Shown here: positions 11,556-24,059 of the stretch, piece after piece | How positions within the stretch are numbered: the stretch's first letter is position 1 | Layout: every line of letters begins with the position of its first letter | NCBI GenBank assembly: GCA_026874595.1 | Contig: CM049321.1 | Location: forward strand, 46,183,797 to 46,247,796 | DNA from: Sipunculus nudus | Taxonomy: Eukaryota > Annelida > Sipuncula > Golfingiida > Sipunculidae | Length of the DNA stretch: 64,000 bases | Reading direction: 5' to 3' | The notes under the pieces: model-generated | Told to the model about the DNA's origin: nothing | Database searches by the model: none | The model's input: the letters and a program-made list of their open reading frames with translations, nothing else | Position numbers and translations under genes: made by a program

Positions 11556-14499
11556 TTTTTAGCGAACCTGTGAGCTTATGAGATGGTGCGGCATCGTCCG
11601 TTGTGGGTCGTCTGTTGTGTGTTGTGCGTCGTCTGTACATTAACCATAGCTATCTCAAAAATGGCAGGAGCTAGCATCACCAATTTTTTTGCAAATAATC
11701 AGTCATCCAAAAAACTATGTTGGATTTTGTTTATTTTTTTTTCTAACTGCATTTTCTTAGATTTTATGGGAAAAAAATAAAAGAACTTTAAAAATCTTCT
11801 TCTCCAAAACTGTCCGGCCAAATTGTCCAATATTTCACAGAAATGATCCTTGGAACAATCTTTCTCAAGTTTGTTTGAATGGTTCCAGTTCGGAGATTTT
11901 TGGCCGAGATACAGCAGGTTGAACTTTGTTAACTGTGCAAAAAAGCATATTAAAATTTAAATCTCAGAAACGGCTTTAGCTATCATCACCAAATTTTATG
12001 CCAATGTTGGTCACATAGGTCATATATGAAATTGAGGTATTTATGGTGCTACCTGCATCGGCCTTTTTTATACAGGGTCATCAGTGCCTGTATCACACTG
12101 AGGACTACAAACAACTTTTTCTCTGAAACCATACGGCCAAAATGTTCCATATCGCACAGAAATGATCCTAGGGTAGTGCTTTCTGAAGTTTGTTCAAATG
12201 GTCTCTGTTCAGTGACTTTTGGCTAAGTTATAGAAAGCTGAATTTAGTCATATGCCATAACAGCCCATTTTAGCTCAGTGGCTACAAAGATCTTCTTCTC
12301 AAAAACCACTGGGCCAAATTCTTAAATCTCACATATTAATTATCCTCAGATGTTGATAATTCAAGTTTGTTCAAATGGTTTTGGTTCAGTGCTTTTTGGC
12401 TTAGTTACGATAAGCTGAACTTAGCCAGTTTGCTGTAATGTCCTATATGAGTTATAAACCTGCGAAACATTTTTAGCTCAGCTGACTATAAGTCATCTGA
12501 GCTATAGTCGTGGTCCATTGTCGGTCGTCCGTCTGTCTGTCCGTCCGTCCGTCTGTCCGTCCGTCCGTCCATAGATGTGGCACGTTTTGAAACCGTAAGA
12601 CCTAGGAATCCAAAATTCGGCATAGTGTTAGATGTCCCCAAGATCTCCTACCAAGCCGAAAACTGGGTCTTTGCAACTTTGTTCCTTTAAGAAATTAAGG
12701 AAAAACCTCAATTTTTTATTAAAAACCTATTTTCACACTTCAGGGCTGCCTAATATCAAAACCACTCATCTGTTTTTCCTCATATTTACCATAAATATTC
12801 CTCTATATAGTTCCTATGAACATGCCTGAAATTATGTCTGTATTATATAATTTAAGAAAGTTATGGGCCAGAACATAATGCATTTTGTAAAAAATCAGGA
12901 AAGATATTTGATCACTTAACACAAAACTTGTTAAAGCTATGGACTTTTTTTCAAGTAATATAACTTTAATTAATCAAAATTAAATTGTAGACCCAAAATT
13001 AGATCAAAATCTTTTAAATTTTTTAAAATATTAACAAAAATTTAAAATTGGTACCTTAAATTTTGCCTAACTTTGACCATGGCACGTTTTTCCTGTAAGT
13101 ACTGTGGATTTAATTTTCTCAGCATGTTTTTGTTAGCATTTTGTCTGTTAACACCAAAAATTTGAAACCAGTTGATCAAAAACTGTAGATTTTATTCAAG
13201 TTTTCAAGCACCATGTAACATATTGTTTACATCAGGCTAGTGTTAATTGCAGTTTGCAAGAGCTCAGCTCCCCAGCTTATAAACTCTCAGTTCCTAAAAT
13301 TTGGTATACAATTAGATGACTCCAAAATTCCCTACCATGCCAAGAATTTGGTCACTAGGACTTAATACCTTTGAGATATTAATGAAAACTTCATTTTTCA
13401 ATTAAAAACCCATTGTTACACTTCAATACTGCCTAATATCAAAACCACTGATCTGACTTTAATCATATATAATATACATGTTTTTTTATACATTCTCTGT
13501 GCACATGCCAGAAATGATGTCAGTATTGCGTAATTGTTTTAAGTTATGGGCCCAAACATAATGCACTTTGTAAAAAATCAAGAAATATATTTACTTCCTT
13601 AACACGGGGATTGCTGAAGCTAGAGATTTTTTGTCAGGGATGTAACATTATTTAATCAAGATTCAATTGACTACCAAAAATTAGTTCTGAATTTTTCAAA
13701 TTTTATAAGTTATTAGTATAAATATAAAATTAGTACCTTAAATTTTGCCCAACTTTGACCATTTCACTTTTGTTTCATGTGAGCTCTGTTTATATAATTT
13801 TCATATCATGCACACATAAGGATTTCAGCTTTTTAGTTTAGAAAGCTGAAAGAAATTTGCCAAAAATTGTAGCTTTTATTAATGTTTTTATGAGACCATG
13901 TCAGACCTTGGCTCTCTCCAGCCACTCTTGAGTCACCTGTATGTTGACCTTGTTGAACTTTCAGCAAATTATGCAGGCTTGAGGCGAGGCATATACTTGG
14001 CAGCAAGGCAGCTTATGGCCAGCCACAGTTGATCCAGGTGTCCAACCCAACTCATCTAGTAGTTTTAACCAACAACATAACAATAAACAATAAATTAATC
14101 AATTTTTATTGGTTTTTAATAAAAAATTAAAGAAAAATAGAAAAGGAATTTGTTAGTTTATAATAATAGGGAATTAACTTGCAGTTACTGATGATATAAG
14201 AATCTTGTATCAATGGATAGAATGTCACGTATTCCAAATAACACCATGCAGTCACCTATGGCATTTTTCAGTTCAATTTTAATAATAAAAAAGTAAATCA
14301 TATTATTCATTACTAATCATTAGGGATCATATGAAGGAACTTAATGATAGACAAAGATGCAGTTGATAATATTAATCAAGATTCCTACTGTGTCTAGTGT
14401 GTACATTGATGTGAAATTAGTCCAAAATAAATATATCACATTTTTATGCCCCCGCCACAAAGTGGCCGGGGCATATAGTTTTACCCATGTCCGTCATTC

Positions 14500-15428
14500 C
14501 GTCCTTCCGTCCTTCCAAAATCAAACAGTTGTACTGACTTTTTTTTGGAATGCCCGCAGATATTGGCCTGATTTTTGGTGTGTGGGCAGATATAGACCAG
14601 TTACAGATCGAGTTCGCGTTTCGTCACGGTTGACCTACTTTTGACCCTTTTACGGCTCCTTAACTTAGAAAATTTCATGAAAAATAGAAATTTCATGACA
14701 AATACACATGTACGGACTTTTTTTCGCAATGCCTGCAGATATTGGCCTGATTTTTGGTGTGTGGGCAGATATAGACCAGTTACAGATCGAGTTCGTGTTT
14801 CTTCCCGGTTGACCTACTTTTGACCGTTTTACGGCTCCTTAACTTAGACAATTTCATGAAAAATAGAAATTTCATGACAAATACACATGTACGGACTTTT
14901 TTCGCAATGCCTGCAGATATTGGCTAATATTTGGTGTGTGGGCAGATATAGACAAGTTACAGATCGAGTTCGCGTTTCGTCCCGGTTGACCTACTTTTGA
15001 CCGTTTTACGGCTCCTAAACTTAGAAAATTTCATGAAAATAGAAATTTCATGACAAATACACATGTACGGACTTTTTTTCGCAATGCCTGCAGATATTGG
15101 CCTGATTTTTGGTGTGTAGGCAGATAATGACCAGTTACAGATCAAGTTCGTGTTTCGTCCCAGTTGACCTACTTTTGACTGTTTTACGGCTCCTAAACTT
15201 AGAAAATTTTATGAAAAATAGAAATTTTCATGACCAATACACATTTTTTTCGCAATGCCTGCAGATATTGGCCTGATTTTGTGTGTATGGGCAGATAATG
15301 ACCAGTTATAGATCGAGTTCGCGTTTCTTCCCAGTTGACCTACTTTTGAATGTTTTATGCCTCCTTAACTTAGAAAATTTCATGAAAAATAGAAATATTC
15401 ATGACAGATACACATGTACGGACTTTTT
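14500..15428 (+). repeat. Tandem array of about 178-bp units, left part
   Basis: About five units, each with GCAGATATTGGCCTGA, AGATATAGACCAGTTACAG, GTTGACCTACTTTTGAC, ACGGCTCCT-AACTTAGA and a TTTCATGACAAATACACATG block. The array resumes at 20846, so an ancestral array of roughly ten units was split by an insertion. Confidence 0.9.
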
Positions 15429-15496
15429 AGCTCAGCTGACTGAAAGTCATCTGAGCTATAGCGATCACTCTTTGTCCGTCGTCCGTCTGTCCGTCC

Positions 15497-18400
15497 GTTA
15501 ACCAGGCACAAATCGTAACCGCTGGACCTAGAACCTTGTAACTTGGGATTCTGAGAGGTCCATAAAAAATCTCCTTGGAAACCAGAAATTAGGTCTCTGT
15601 TACCCATATCCTTCGAGCTATGGGGCCCCAAAGTACCCCCCAGAAAAGTAAAAAATTTCATACAAAAACTTCAATATCTCATTAACTACTTGACTGATGG
15701 TCATGATTTTTGACATACATATTGATCATGAGATGTTACATCACTTCCTGCAGACTGGTGGCGCCACCTGTATTTTTCGATTTTTTACGAATTTTTTTCT
15801 CTATTTTTGAGACCTTTAAAAATGTGAACATCTGTTAACAAGGCACAAATCATAAAGACTGGACTTAGAATCTTAATTCTTGACACACTAAGAGGTCCAT
15901 GAAAAATCTCCTTGGAAACCAGAAATTAGGTCTCTGTTACCCATATCCTTTGAGCTATCGGGCCCCAAAGTACCCCCTAGAATAGTAAAAAATTTCATAC
16001 AAAAACTTCAATATCTCATTAACTACATCACTGATGGTCATGATTTTCGACATACATATTGATCATGAGATGTTTCATCAGTTTGTGCAGACTGGTGGCA
16101 CCACCTGTATTTTTCAATGTTCACGAATTGTTTTCTCCATTTTTGAGACCTTTAAGGATGTAGTTATCTGTCAACAGGGTACAAATCGTAACGACTGGAC
16201 CTAGAATCTTCGTTCTTGACACACAGGGAGACCCATGATAAATCTCCTTGGAAACCTGAAATTTGGTTTCTGTTACCCATATCCTTCGAGCTATGTGGCC
16301 CCAAAGTACCCCCCAGAAAAGTCAAAAATTTCATACAAAAACTTCAATATCTCATTAACTACTTGACTGATGGTCATGATTTTTGGCATACATATTGATC
16401 ATGAGATGTTACATCACTTCCTGCAGACTGGTGGCGCCACCTGTATTTTTCGATTTTTTACGAATTTTTTTCTCTATTTTTGAGACCTTTAAAAATGTGA
16501 ACATCTGTTAACAAGGCACAAATCATAAAGACTGGACTTAGAATCTTAATTCTTGACACACTGAGAGGTCCATGAAAAATCTCCTTGGAAACCAGAAATT
16601 AGGTCTCTGTTACCCATATCCTTTGAGCTATCAGGCCCCAAAGTACCCCCCAGAAGAGTCAAAAATTTCATACAAAAACTTCAATATCTCATTAACTGCT
16701 TGACTGATGGTCATGATTTTTGGCATACATATTGATCATGAGATGTTACATCACTTCCTGCAGACTGGTGGCGCCACCTGTATTTTTCGATTTTTTACGA
16801 ATTTTTTCTCTATTTTTGAGACCTTTGAGGATGCTGTCATCTGTTAGCGTGGCACAAATCGTAACGACTGGACCTAGAATCTTCATTTTCGACAGACTGA
16901 GAGACCTATGAATAGTCTCCATGGAAACCAGAAATTAGGTCTCTGTTACCCATATCCTTTGAGCTATCGGGCCCCAAAGTACCCCCTAGAATAGTAAAAA
17001 ATTTCATACAAAAACTTCAATATCTCATTAACTACATCACTGATGGTCATGATTTTCGACATACATATTGATCATGAGATGTTTCATCAGTTTGTGCAGA
17101 CTGGTGGCGCCACCTGTACTGTTTGATTTTTTACGATTTTTTCCTCTATTTTTGAGACCTTTGAGGATGCTGTCATCTGTTAGCGTGGCACAAATGGTAA
17201 CGACTGGACCTAGAATCTTCATTTTCGACACACTGAGAGACCTATGAAAAGTCTCCATGGAAACCAGAAATTAGGTCTCTGTTACCCATATCCTTCGAGC
17301 TATGGGGCCCAAAATTACCCCCCAGAATAGTCAAAAATTTCATACAAAAACTTCAATATCTCATTAACTACATCACTGATGGTCATGATTTTCGACATAC
17401 ATATTGATCATGAGATGTTTCATCAGTTTGTGCAGACTGGTGGCGCCACCTGTATTTTTCAATGTTCACGAATTGTTTTCTCCATTTTTGAGACCTTTAA
17501 GGATGAAGTTATCTGTCAACAGGGTACAAATCGTAACGACTGGACCTAGAATCTTCGTTCTTGACACACAGGGAGACCCATGATAAGTCTCCATGGAAAC
17601 CTGAAATTTGGTCTCTGTTACCCATATCCTTCGAGCTATGTGGCCCCAAAGTACCCCCCAGAAAAGTAAAAAATTTCATACAAAAACTTCAATATCTCAT
17701 TAACTTCTTGACTGATGGTCATGATTTTTGGCATACATATTGATCATGAGATGTTACATCACTTCCTGCAGACTGGTGGCGCCACCTGTATTTTTTTATT
17801 TTTTACGAATTTTTTTCTCTATTTTTGAGACCTTTAAAAATGTGAACATCTGTTAACAAGGCACAAATCATAAAGACTGGACTTAGAATCTTAATTCTTG
17901 ACACACTGAGAGGTCCATGAAAAATCTCCTTGGAAACCAGAAATTAGGTCTCTGTTACCCATATCCTTTGAGCTATCAGGCCCCAAAGTACCCCCCAGAA
18001 GAGTCAAAAATTTCATACAAAAACTTCAATATCTCATTAACTGCTTGACTGATGGTCATGATTTTTGGCATACATATTGATCATGAGATGTTACATCACT
18101 TCCTGCAGACTGGTGGCGCCACCTGTATTTTTCGATTTTTTACGAATTTTTTCTCTATTTTTGAGACCTTTGAGGATGCTGTCATCTGTTAGCGTGGCAC
18201 AAATCGTAACGACTGGACCTAGAATCTTCATTTTCGACAGACTGAGAGACCTATGAATAGTCTCCATGGAAACCAGAAATTAGGTCTCTGTTACCCATAT
18301 CCTTTGAGCTATCGGGCCCCAAAGTACCCCCTAGAATAGTAAAAAATTTCATACAAAAACTTCAATATCTCATTAACTACATCACTGATGGTCATGATTT

Positions 18401-19494
18401 TCGACATACATATTGATCATGAGATGTTTCATCAGTTTGTGCAGACTGGTGGCGCCACCTGTATTTTTCAATGTTCACGAATTGTTTTCTCCATTTTTGA
18501 GACCTTTAAGGATGTAGTTATCTGTCAACAAGGTACAAATCGTAACGACTGGACCTAGAATCTTCGTTCTTGACACACAGGGAGACCCATGATAAGTCTC
18601 CATGGAAACCTGAAATTTGGTCTCTGTTACCCATATCCTTTGAGCTATGGCACTCCAAAGTACAGCTCAGAATAATGGAAAATTTGATACAAAAGCTAAA
18701 GTATCTGAACAACTAATGCAGAGATAACCATAATTGTTTGCATGGATATTGATCATGGAGTGTTTCATAAGTTTCTGCAGACTGGTGGCACCACCTGTAT
18801 TTGTTCGTTTTTTTTTACGAAATTTTTCTGTATTTTTGAGACCTTTAAAGATATGAACATCTGTTAACAGGGCACAAATCATAAAAACTGGACCAAGAAT
18901 CTTCATTCTTGACACACAGGGAGACCCATGAAAAGTCTCCATGGAAACTTGAAATTAGGTCTCTGTTACCCATATTCTTTAAGCTGTATGGGTCCAAAAT
19001 ACCCCCCCCCCCCCATGAATAATGGAAAATTTGATACAAAAACTGCAGTATTTCAATAACTACAACACTGATGGTCATGATTTTCGGCATACATATTGAT
19101 CATGAGCTTTTCCATCAGTTTCTGCAGACTGGGTGTGCCACCTCTATTTTTTTTTCAAATTTTTACGAATTTTTTTCTTTTTTTTGAGACCTTAAAAGAT
19201 GTGGTTATCTGTCAACAGGATACAAATCGCAACAACTGGACCTAGAATCTTCATTCTTGTCATGCAAGGAGGCCCATGAAAGGTGCCTGTGGAAACTTGA
19301 AATTAGGTCTCTGTTACCCATATCCTTCAAGCTATAGGACTCCGAAGTATCCCTCAGAATAATGGACAATTTGATACAAAAACTGAAGTATCTGAACAAC
19401 TAATGCAGAGATCACCATGATTTTTTGCATGGATATTGACCATTAAGTGTTTTTATTAGTTTCTGCAGACTGGTGGAGCCACCTGTATTTTTGT
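15497..19494 (+). repeat. 336-bp tandem array with higher-order structure
   Basis: About 12 units. The palindrome GGTGGCGCCACC falls at 15757, 16430, 16767, 17103, 17439, 17775, 18112 and 18448, i.e. every 336-337 bp, with one-base variants at 16094 and 18784. Each unit also has GGCACAAATC-TAA, GGAAACCAGAAATTAGGTCT, GTTACCCATATCCTT and CATACATATTGATCATGAG. Segments 1,345 bp apart (four units) are almost identical, for example 16450-16650 against 17795-17995, so some units were amplified as a block. Confidence 0.95.
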
Positions 19495-20663
19495 ATCCGC
19501 CAAAACGAAGTTTTGCGGATACTATGTTTTTGACCGAGTTCCTCCGCCGTGGCGGCGTTCGTTTCCAGAGAGCTCCTCAGAGACTAATGGACCGATTTTT
19601 CCCAAACTTACACCTATTATCGGGTCACATGTGAACTGGTGCCTAACCAATTTGCATTGACCTCTGACCTTTCCTCTCTATCCAGTGTCCATTTGTGGGT
19701 CTGTTTCCACTCATAAACCCTCATATCTCGGGAACCGTTTGACCGATCAGGAAATAAAATTGATACAAATGTAGCCCTTGGATTGCTTTATAACATACAC
19801 AAAAAATGGTGGCGCCAACTGTAACCATGTTTGCACAGTGTCCATCTGTTCATCTGCCTTGGGTTAAAATCACTCATATCTCTGCAGTGAATTGACTAAT
19901 TCACCTGAAATTCGGCATGTGTATACATCCAGGATAGCTTTCTTGATTTTATGACAGAGGGCGCCACTTATGTTCACGTTCACGCTGATGACATCCAAGC
20001 TTATATCTCGGGAACCGTTTGACCAATCAGGAAATAAAATTTATACAAATGTAGCCCTTTGATAGCTCTGTAACATACACAAAAAATGGTGGCGCCACCT
20101 GTAACAATGTTTGCACAGCGTCTGTCTGTTAGTCTGCCGTGGCCTAAAATTACTCATTTCTCTGTAATGGTTCGACATAACTGCCTAAAATTTTGCAGGT
20201 TTATACATCGTGGACAGCTTTCTTGATTTTATGACAGGTGGCGCCACCTACATTCTAGTTAACGCTGGACACATCCAAGCTCATATCTCAGGAACCATTT
20301 GACCGATTGGGCTAAAATTGTGCATGTGTTTAGATCTCACATAGGTCTTTATCATACACAAAACTGGAGGGGTTACCTGCAAAGATTTTTGCACGGTGTT
20401 AGTCTGTTTGTCTGCCATGGGCAAAAATCGCTCATATACATGTAGTGGTTTGACTTTTCTGCCTAAAATTTTGCAGGTTTATACAACTTGGACAGATTTC
20501 TGGATTTGTGGTAGGTGGCACAACCTACATACACATTTAGGCTGCAGACATCCATGCTAATATGCAACATACCTCACTCTATTTCCCCTTGCCACTCAAT
20601 CCATGCCTCACTATCGGATTTTGGCAGATACATGTAGTCACTTGTCGGTTACCCGTATTCTAG
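19495..20663 (+). mobile_element. Family D Helitron-like element (fifth, innermost level)
   Basis: It starts A|TCCGCC, with a hairpin pairing ATCCGC-AAAAC with GTTTT-GCGGAT, and ends with a degenerate GTAGTC/GGTTAC hairpin followed by ATT and CTAG at 20660-20663. TC...CTAG with a hairpin about seven bases before the end, inserted next to T, is the textbook Helitron terminus. It interrupts the last 336-bp unit. The body has two palindrome copies (20088, 20237) and TATCTCGGGAACCGTTTGAC repeats. Confidence 0.75.
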
Positions 20664-20845
20664 TTTTAAAAGTTTACACATTTTTCTCTATTTTTGAGAT
20701 ATATAAATACAGACTAAATCTTGGCCTGTTGGTTAATCTGTTTGATGCTTCAGTTGAATGGGTATATACTACCATTCTGGTGATAAAATTTCCTTTTGTG
20801 AATCTCTTCCCAGTCAGCTGACTGTCATGACCCATGGGTCACTTG

Positions 20846-21720
20846 TTTTCGCAATACCTGCAGATATTGGCCTGATTTTTGGTGTGTGGGCAGATATAGA
20901 CCAGTTACAGATCGAGTTTGCGTTTCGTCCCGGTTGACCTACTTTTGACCGTTATACGGCTCCTTAACTTAGAAAATTTCATGAAAAATAGAAATTTCAT
21001 GACAAATACACATGTACGGACTTTTTTTCGCAATGCCTGCAGATATTGGCCTGATTTTTGGTGTGTGGGCAGATATAGACCAGTTACAGATCAAGTTCGC
21101 GTTTCGTCCCGGTTGACCTACTTTAGACCGTTTTACGGCTCCTTAACTTAGAAAATTTCATGAAAATAGAAATTTCATGACAAATACACATGTACGGACT
21201 TTTTTTCGCAATGCCTGCAGATATTGGCCTGATTTTTGGTGTGTAGGCAGATAATGACCAGTTACAGATCGAGTTCTTGTTTTGTCCCAGTTGACCTACT
21301 TTTGACCGTTTGACTGCTCCTGAACATGAAAGTTTCATGAAAAATAGAAATTTTCATAACAAATGCATATGTACTGACTTTTTTTCCTCAATGCCTGCAG
21401 ATACCACCCTGATTTTTTATGTGTGGCCAGATAATGACAGTTACAGATCGAGTTCGTGTTTCGTCCCGGTTGACCTACTTTTCATTGTTTTACGGCTCCT
21501 AAACATAAAAAATTTCATGAAAGACAGAAATTTTTATGGAAAATGCACATGTATGGACTTTTTTTCACAATGCCTGCATATACTGGCTTGATTTTTGGTG
21601 TGTTGCTTGATAATGACCTGTTACAGATCAAGTTTGCATTTTGCCCTTGTTGACCTACTTTTGACCATACGACACCTCCTGAACTTAAAAAATTTTTCAA
21701 AATTTTACAAATGTTTCTAA
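20846..21720 (+). repeat. Tandem array of about 178-bp units, right part
   Basis: Five further units of the family C array, with more divergence towards the 3' end. Confidence 0.9.
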
Positions 21721-23024
21721 TTTGCCCCAGGCGGGGGCATTCGTGTCGTTCCGACACATCTAGTTTTTTTTATATAAATAAAAGCCATAAAACCAGGTAC
21801 TTATGATCATTATTAAATGTGTGATTTTTGTACATTCTGGATTCTCAACACCATTGTTTGGTGAAAACTGAATAAATACCAGACATGGTTGGAATACTTT
21901 TCAATTGTATTTAAATACGAATATGAATATGTACTCCATTATAAAATTTCTTGCATAAAGAATGGGAATTCAGGTAAAAATGAAAGTATATGAATACCAG
22001 TGCAAATACTTTCCAAATGTATTCATGAATGCATTCATGAATATATTCTTTTTCTTTCTTATTATTTTTAATAAAAATTATATCTGGGACAATATTTGTA
22101 ATTTTTTTAATAAATAGTTAAACTCTTATATTATATGTTCTGCTTATAAGTTATATGGCCAAGTCAAAATCTGTGTGACAATAGTACTCCATTTGTTAAT
22201 AAAATAAATGAAATCAATTCTCTTCTCTGTCTCCAAAGGTACTATCAAAATCATACATAAGCTTAACAACAACAACTCATAATACAGCTTATACTTATTA
22301 CCACACAAAACCAGCATGTGCCTCATTTCTAAATCATATTTTTTTATCATATATAACAGCTGAGCGCCGTGACCCATAGGTCCCTTGTTTGACTGATGCC
22401 ACTGAAGCCAGTTTGTTAAATATTTTACAAGAATAATTCCTACAATAATTCTTATAATAGTTGTCATTAATGGTTCCACATGAATGATTTTTGGCTGAAT
22501 TATGGAGACTAAATTGAATCATTTTACCTTATAACTGTGTGATGCTGTTACATCTTGCCTGGCACCAATTTATCAGCATCTATTACATCATGCCACTAGA
22601 CATTTAGATTTTAGGTTATCTTTGGTTAATATTGACAAGAAAGTTTTTTTAAAAGCTTTTATTCATCATAGCAGGCAATGTTACAGTCATGGATATTCAG
22701 CTCTCTGTGGCTATATAAAGACAACTGTATGTGGATTATAAATTATTGGTATCCCTACTCAACTTAATTCAAGAATTTGCCATCAATGAGATATATCTGT
22801 ATTTAAATTTTGCATTCAGTATGCATCCATAATAATTTTACATATATTCCTGATTTCTTTTTTATAAAAAGTCAGCTGAAAAGCATTTTGTATTGGGAAA
22901 ATAAATTTCAAATTTATTTCAAGTAGGGACCACATTTGTGTTCAGATGGCAGCACTTGGTTTTCCATTGGCAGATTGCCAGAGCCTTGATGTTGGCCATT
23001 AGCCAAGATGATGTCAGCTCTATA

Positions 23025-23330
23025 AATAGTTTTGGCACAGTGCCAGGATTGGAAGAAGTGCAGCCAGGTATAGGTCAAGAGTTCACTCAGTGCAGTAGCT
23101 GCATTCTATTTATAGCTTTGGCAGACTGCTCACTGCATCATATTTGGCACCAAAGTTCAGCCTGAATCTATTTATAGCTTTGGCAGACTGCCAACTGTGT
23201 CAGATTATGCAACAGGTAAAGAGTTCACTCAGTGCAGCCAGGTTCAGGTCAAAAGTTCACTCAGTCTAGCCAGGTGCAGGTCAAGAGTTCACTCAGTGCA
23301 GTAGCTTGAGGCAGCAATTTGTCACAGGTC
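23025..23330 (+). repeat. Degenerate minisatellite inside family B
   Basis: Repeated CAGGTCAAGAGTTCACTCAG and TATTTATAGCTTTGGCAGAC modules, followed by a G-rich tract at 23335-23351. The same CACTCAGTGCAG module recurs at about 37185 and, diverged, near 33293, both inside family B sequence. Confidence 0.7.
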
Positions 23331-24059
23331 ACTGGGGGGTGGGGGGGGGGGCAACTGCCTTACTCACCTAAGCCTTGTCAGCCCGACTCTGGGGAAGTTT
23401 GATGTATTGGACTGATATTTTGATCTGTCTATGCGTCTTTGATAGTATTCTCATTTACAAGACAGGTGGTGCCACGTACATTGACTTTTGCACAGTGTAT
23501 GGGCCTGCTTATTTCTACAGAGGAATTTGATATATCAGCCTGAAATTGGGCATATTTATACATATTGAATAGCTTTGTCATATACAAGACAGGTGGTGCC
23601 ACCTACAATAATTTTTCCATAATGTGTGTCCCTGCTTATTTCTCAGGAGGGGTTTGATATATCAGTATGAAAATTGGCATATGTGTATATCTCTGATAGT
23701 TTCAAAGTATACAAGACTGGTGGTGCCAGCTACAATCGTTTTTGTGTTGTGTGCACCCATGCCAAAATTTCAGCAGTGATGTTTGTGTAATTGTTTCTTA
23801 TTCAAAATGTTTAGTACTTGCATTGTTCATTTACATGAAAAGTAATGGTCCAGCATTGAAGCATTATATCTGGTGTATTTCCCAATGCACAGGTTCGCAT
23901 TAGGCCTGTAGGTCTTGCTTTTTTTTTTTTACTCCCGTCCAGTGGTTTGGTTACCCCAATACACTGGTCCTTTGAAATGGCCAGTTTCGGATTGACCGGA
24001 TTCAAAGCTCAATGAAACGGTTTCAGGTGCCGTTCCTTCTGGGTATTGTTAAGCCCCCT

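Larger units (their letters stand above)
15429..20845 (+). mobile_element. Family A element, copy 2 (fourth nesting level)
   Basis: It begins AGCTCAGCTGACTGAAAGTC, where the hairpin loop has changed from ATA to GAA but both stems are kept. It ends TGACCCATGGGTCA then CACTTG. The left flank is ACGGACTTTTT and the right flank TTTTCGCAATACCTGCAG; joined, they restore the 178-bp unit of the surrounding family C array, which fixes the insertion in its T tract. The body is a 336-bp satellite-like array plus a nested family D element. Confidence 0.85.
14446..21763 (+). mobile_element. Family C element (third nesting level)
   Basis: The 5' end ATGCCCCCGCCAC forms a 13-bp hairpin with GTGGCCGGGGCAT (one mismatch). 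An exact reverse complement of the first 11 bases, GGCGGGGGCAT, lies at 21730-21740, followed by a GTGTCG/CGACAC hairpin and the end CTAG at 21760-21763. Family A copy 3 has an empty site here: AATTCTTACAG then T tract then AATATAAATAAAAG. Own sequence is 14446-15428 plus 20846-21763, mostly a tandem array. Confidence 0.85.
12475..22387 (+). mobile_element. Family A element, copy 1 (second nesting level)
   Basis: It begins AGCTCAGCTGACTATAAGTC, a long 5' hairpin (TAGCTCAG pairs with CTGAGCTA, and inside it GACT pairs with AGTC), then a (GTCC)n tract. It ends with CAGCTGAGC (the reverse complement of the 5' end), a GACC/GGTC hairpin and CCCTTG. It sits in a T tract of the family B element. Own sequence is 12475-14445 plus 21764-22387, about 2.6 kb, collinear with copy 3 at 26731-29355. 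No open reading frame of note. Confidence 0.8.
11561..23917 (+). mobile_element. Family B element, outermost of five nested elements
   Basis: It starts AGCGAACCTGTGAGCTTATG after a T tract, followed by a GTCC-like tract. Near the other end (23889-23899) is the reverse complement CACAGGTTCGC, then the hairpin-forming AGGCCTGTAGG and CTTG. Its own sequence is 11561-12474 plus about 22388-23917; everything between is inserted. The second copy at 32567-34988 aligns in order on both sides of the insertion: a stretch containing CCAAATTGTCCAATATTTCA, then a GCCAGTTT-(ACAAGAAT) block, then the CACTCAGT/poly-G block. No coding capacity is seen. Confidence 0.7.

Noticed and set aside
12530-12570. CRISPR-like short repeats (GTCC tract)
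   Set aside because: Pure short tandem repeat without spacers, in an animal genome.
16216-18256. Identical 60-63 residue open frames repeated 1,345 bp apart
   Set aside because: They come from the 336-bp array; identity reflects the higher-order repeat, not coding selection.
22144-22479. Open frame on the minus strand, repeated near 29133-29471
   Set aside because: The shared part is the 3' end of family A. Only the portion beyond 29356 is coding-like, and it is annotated separately.
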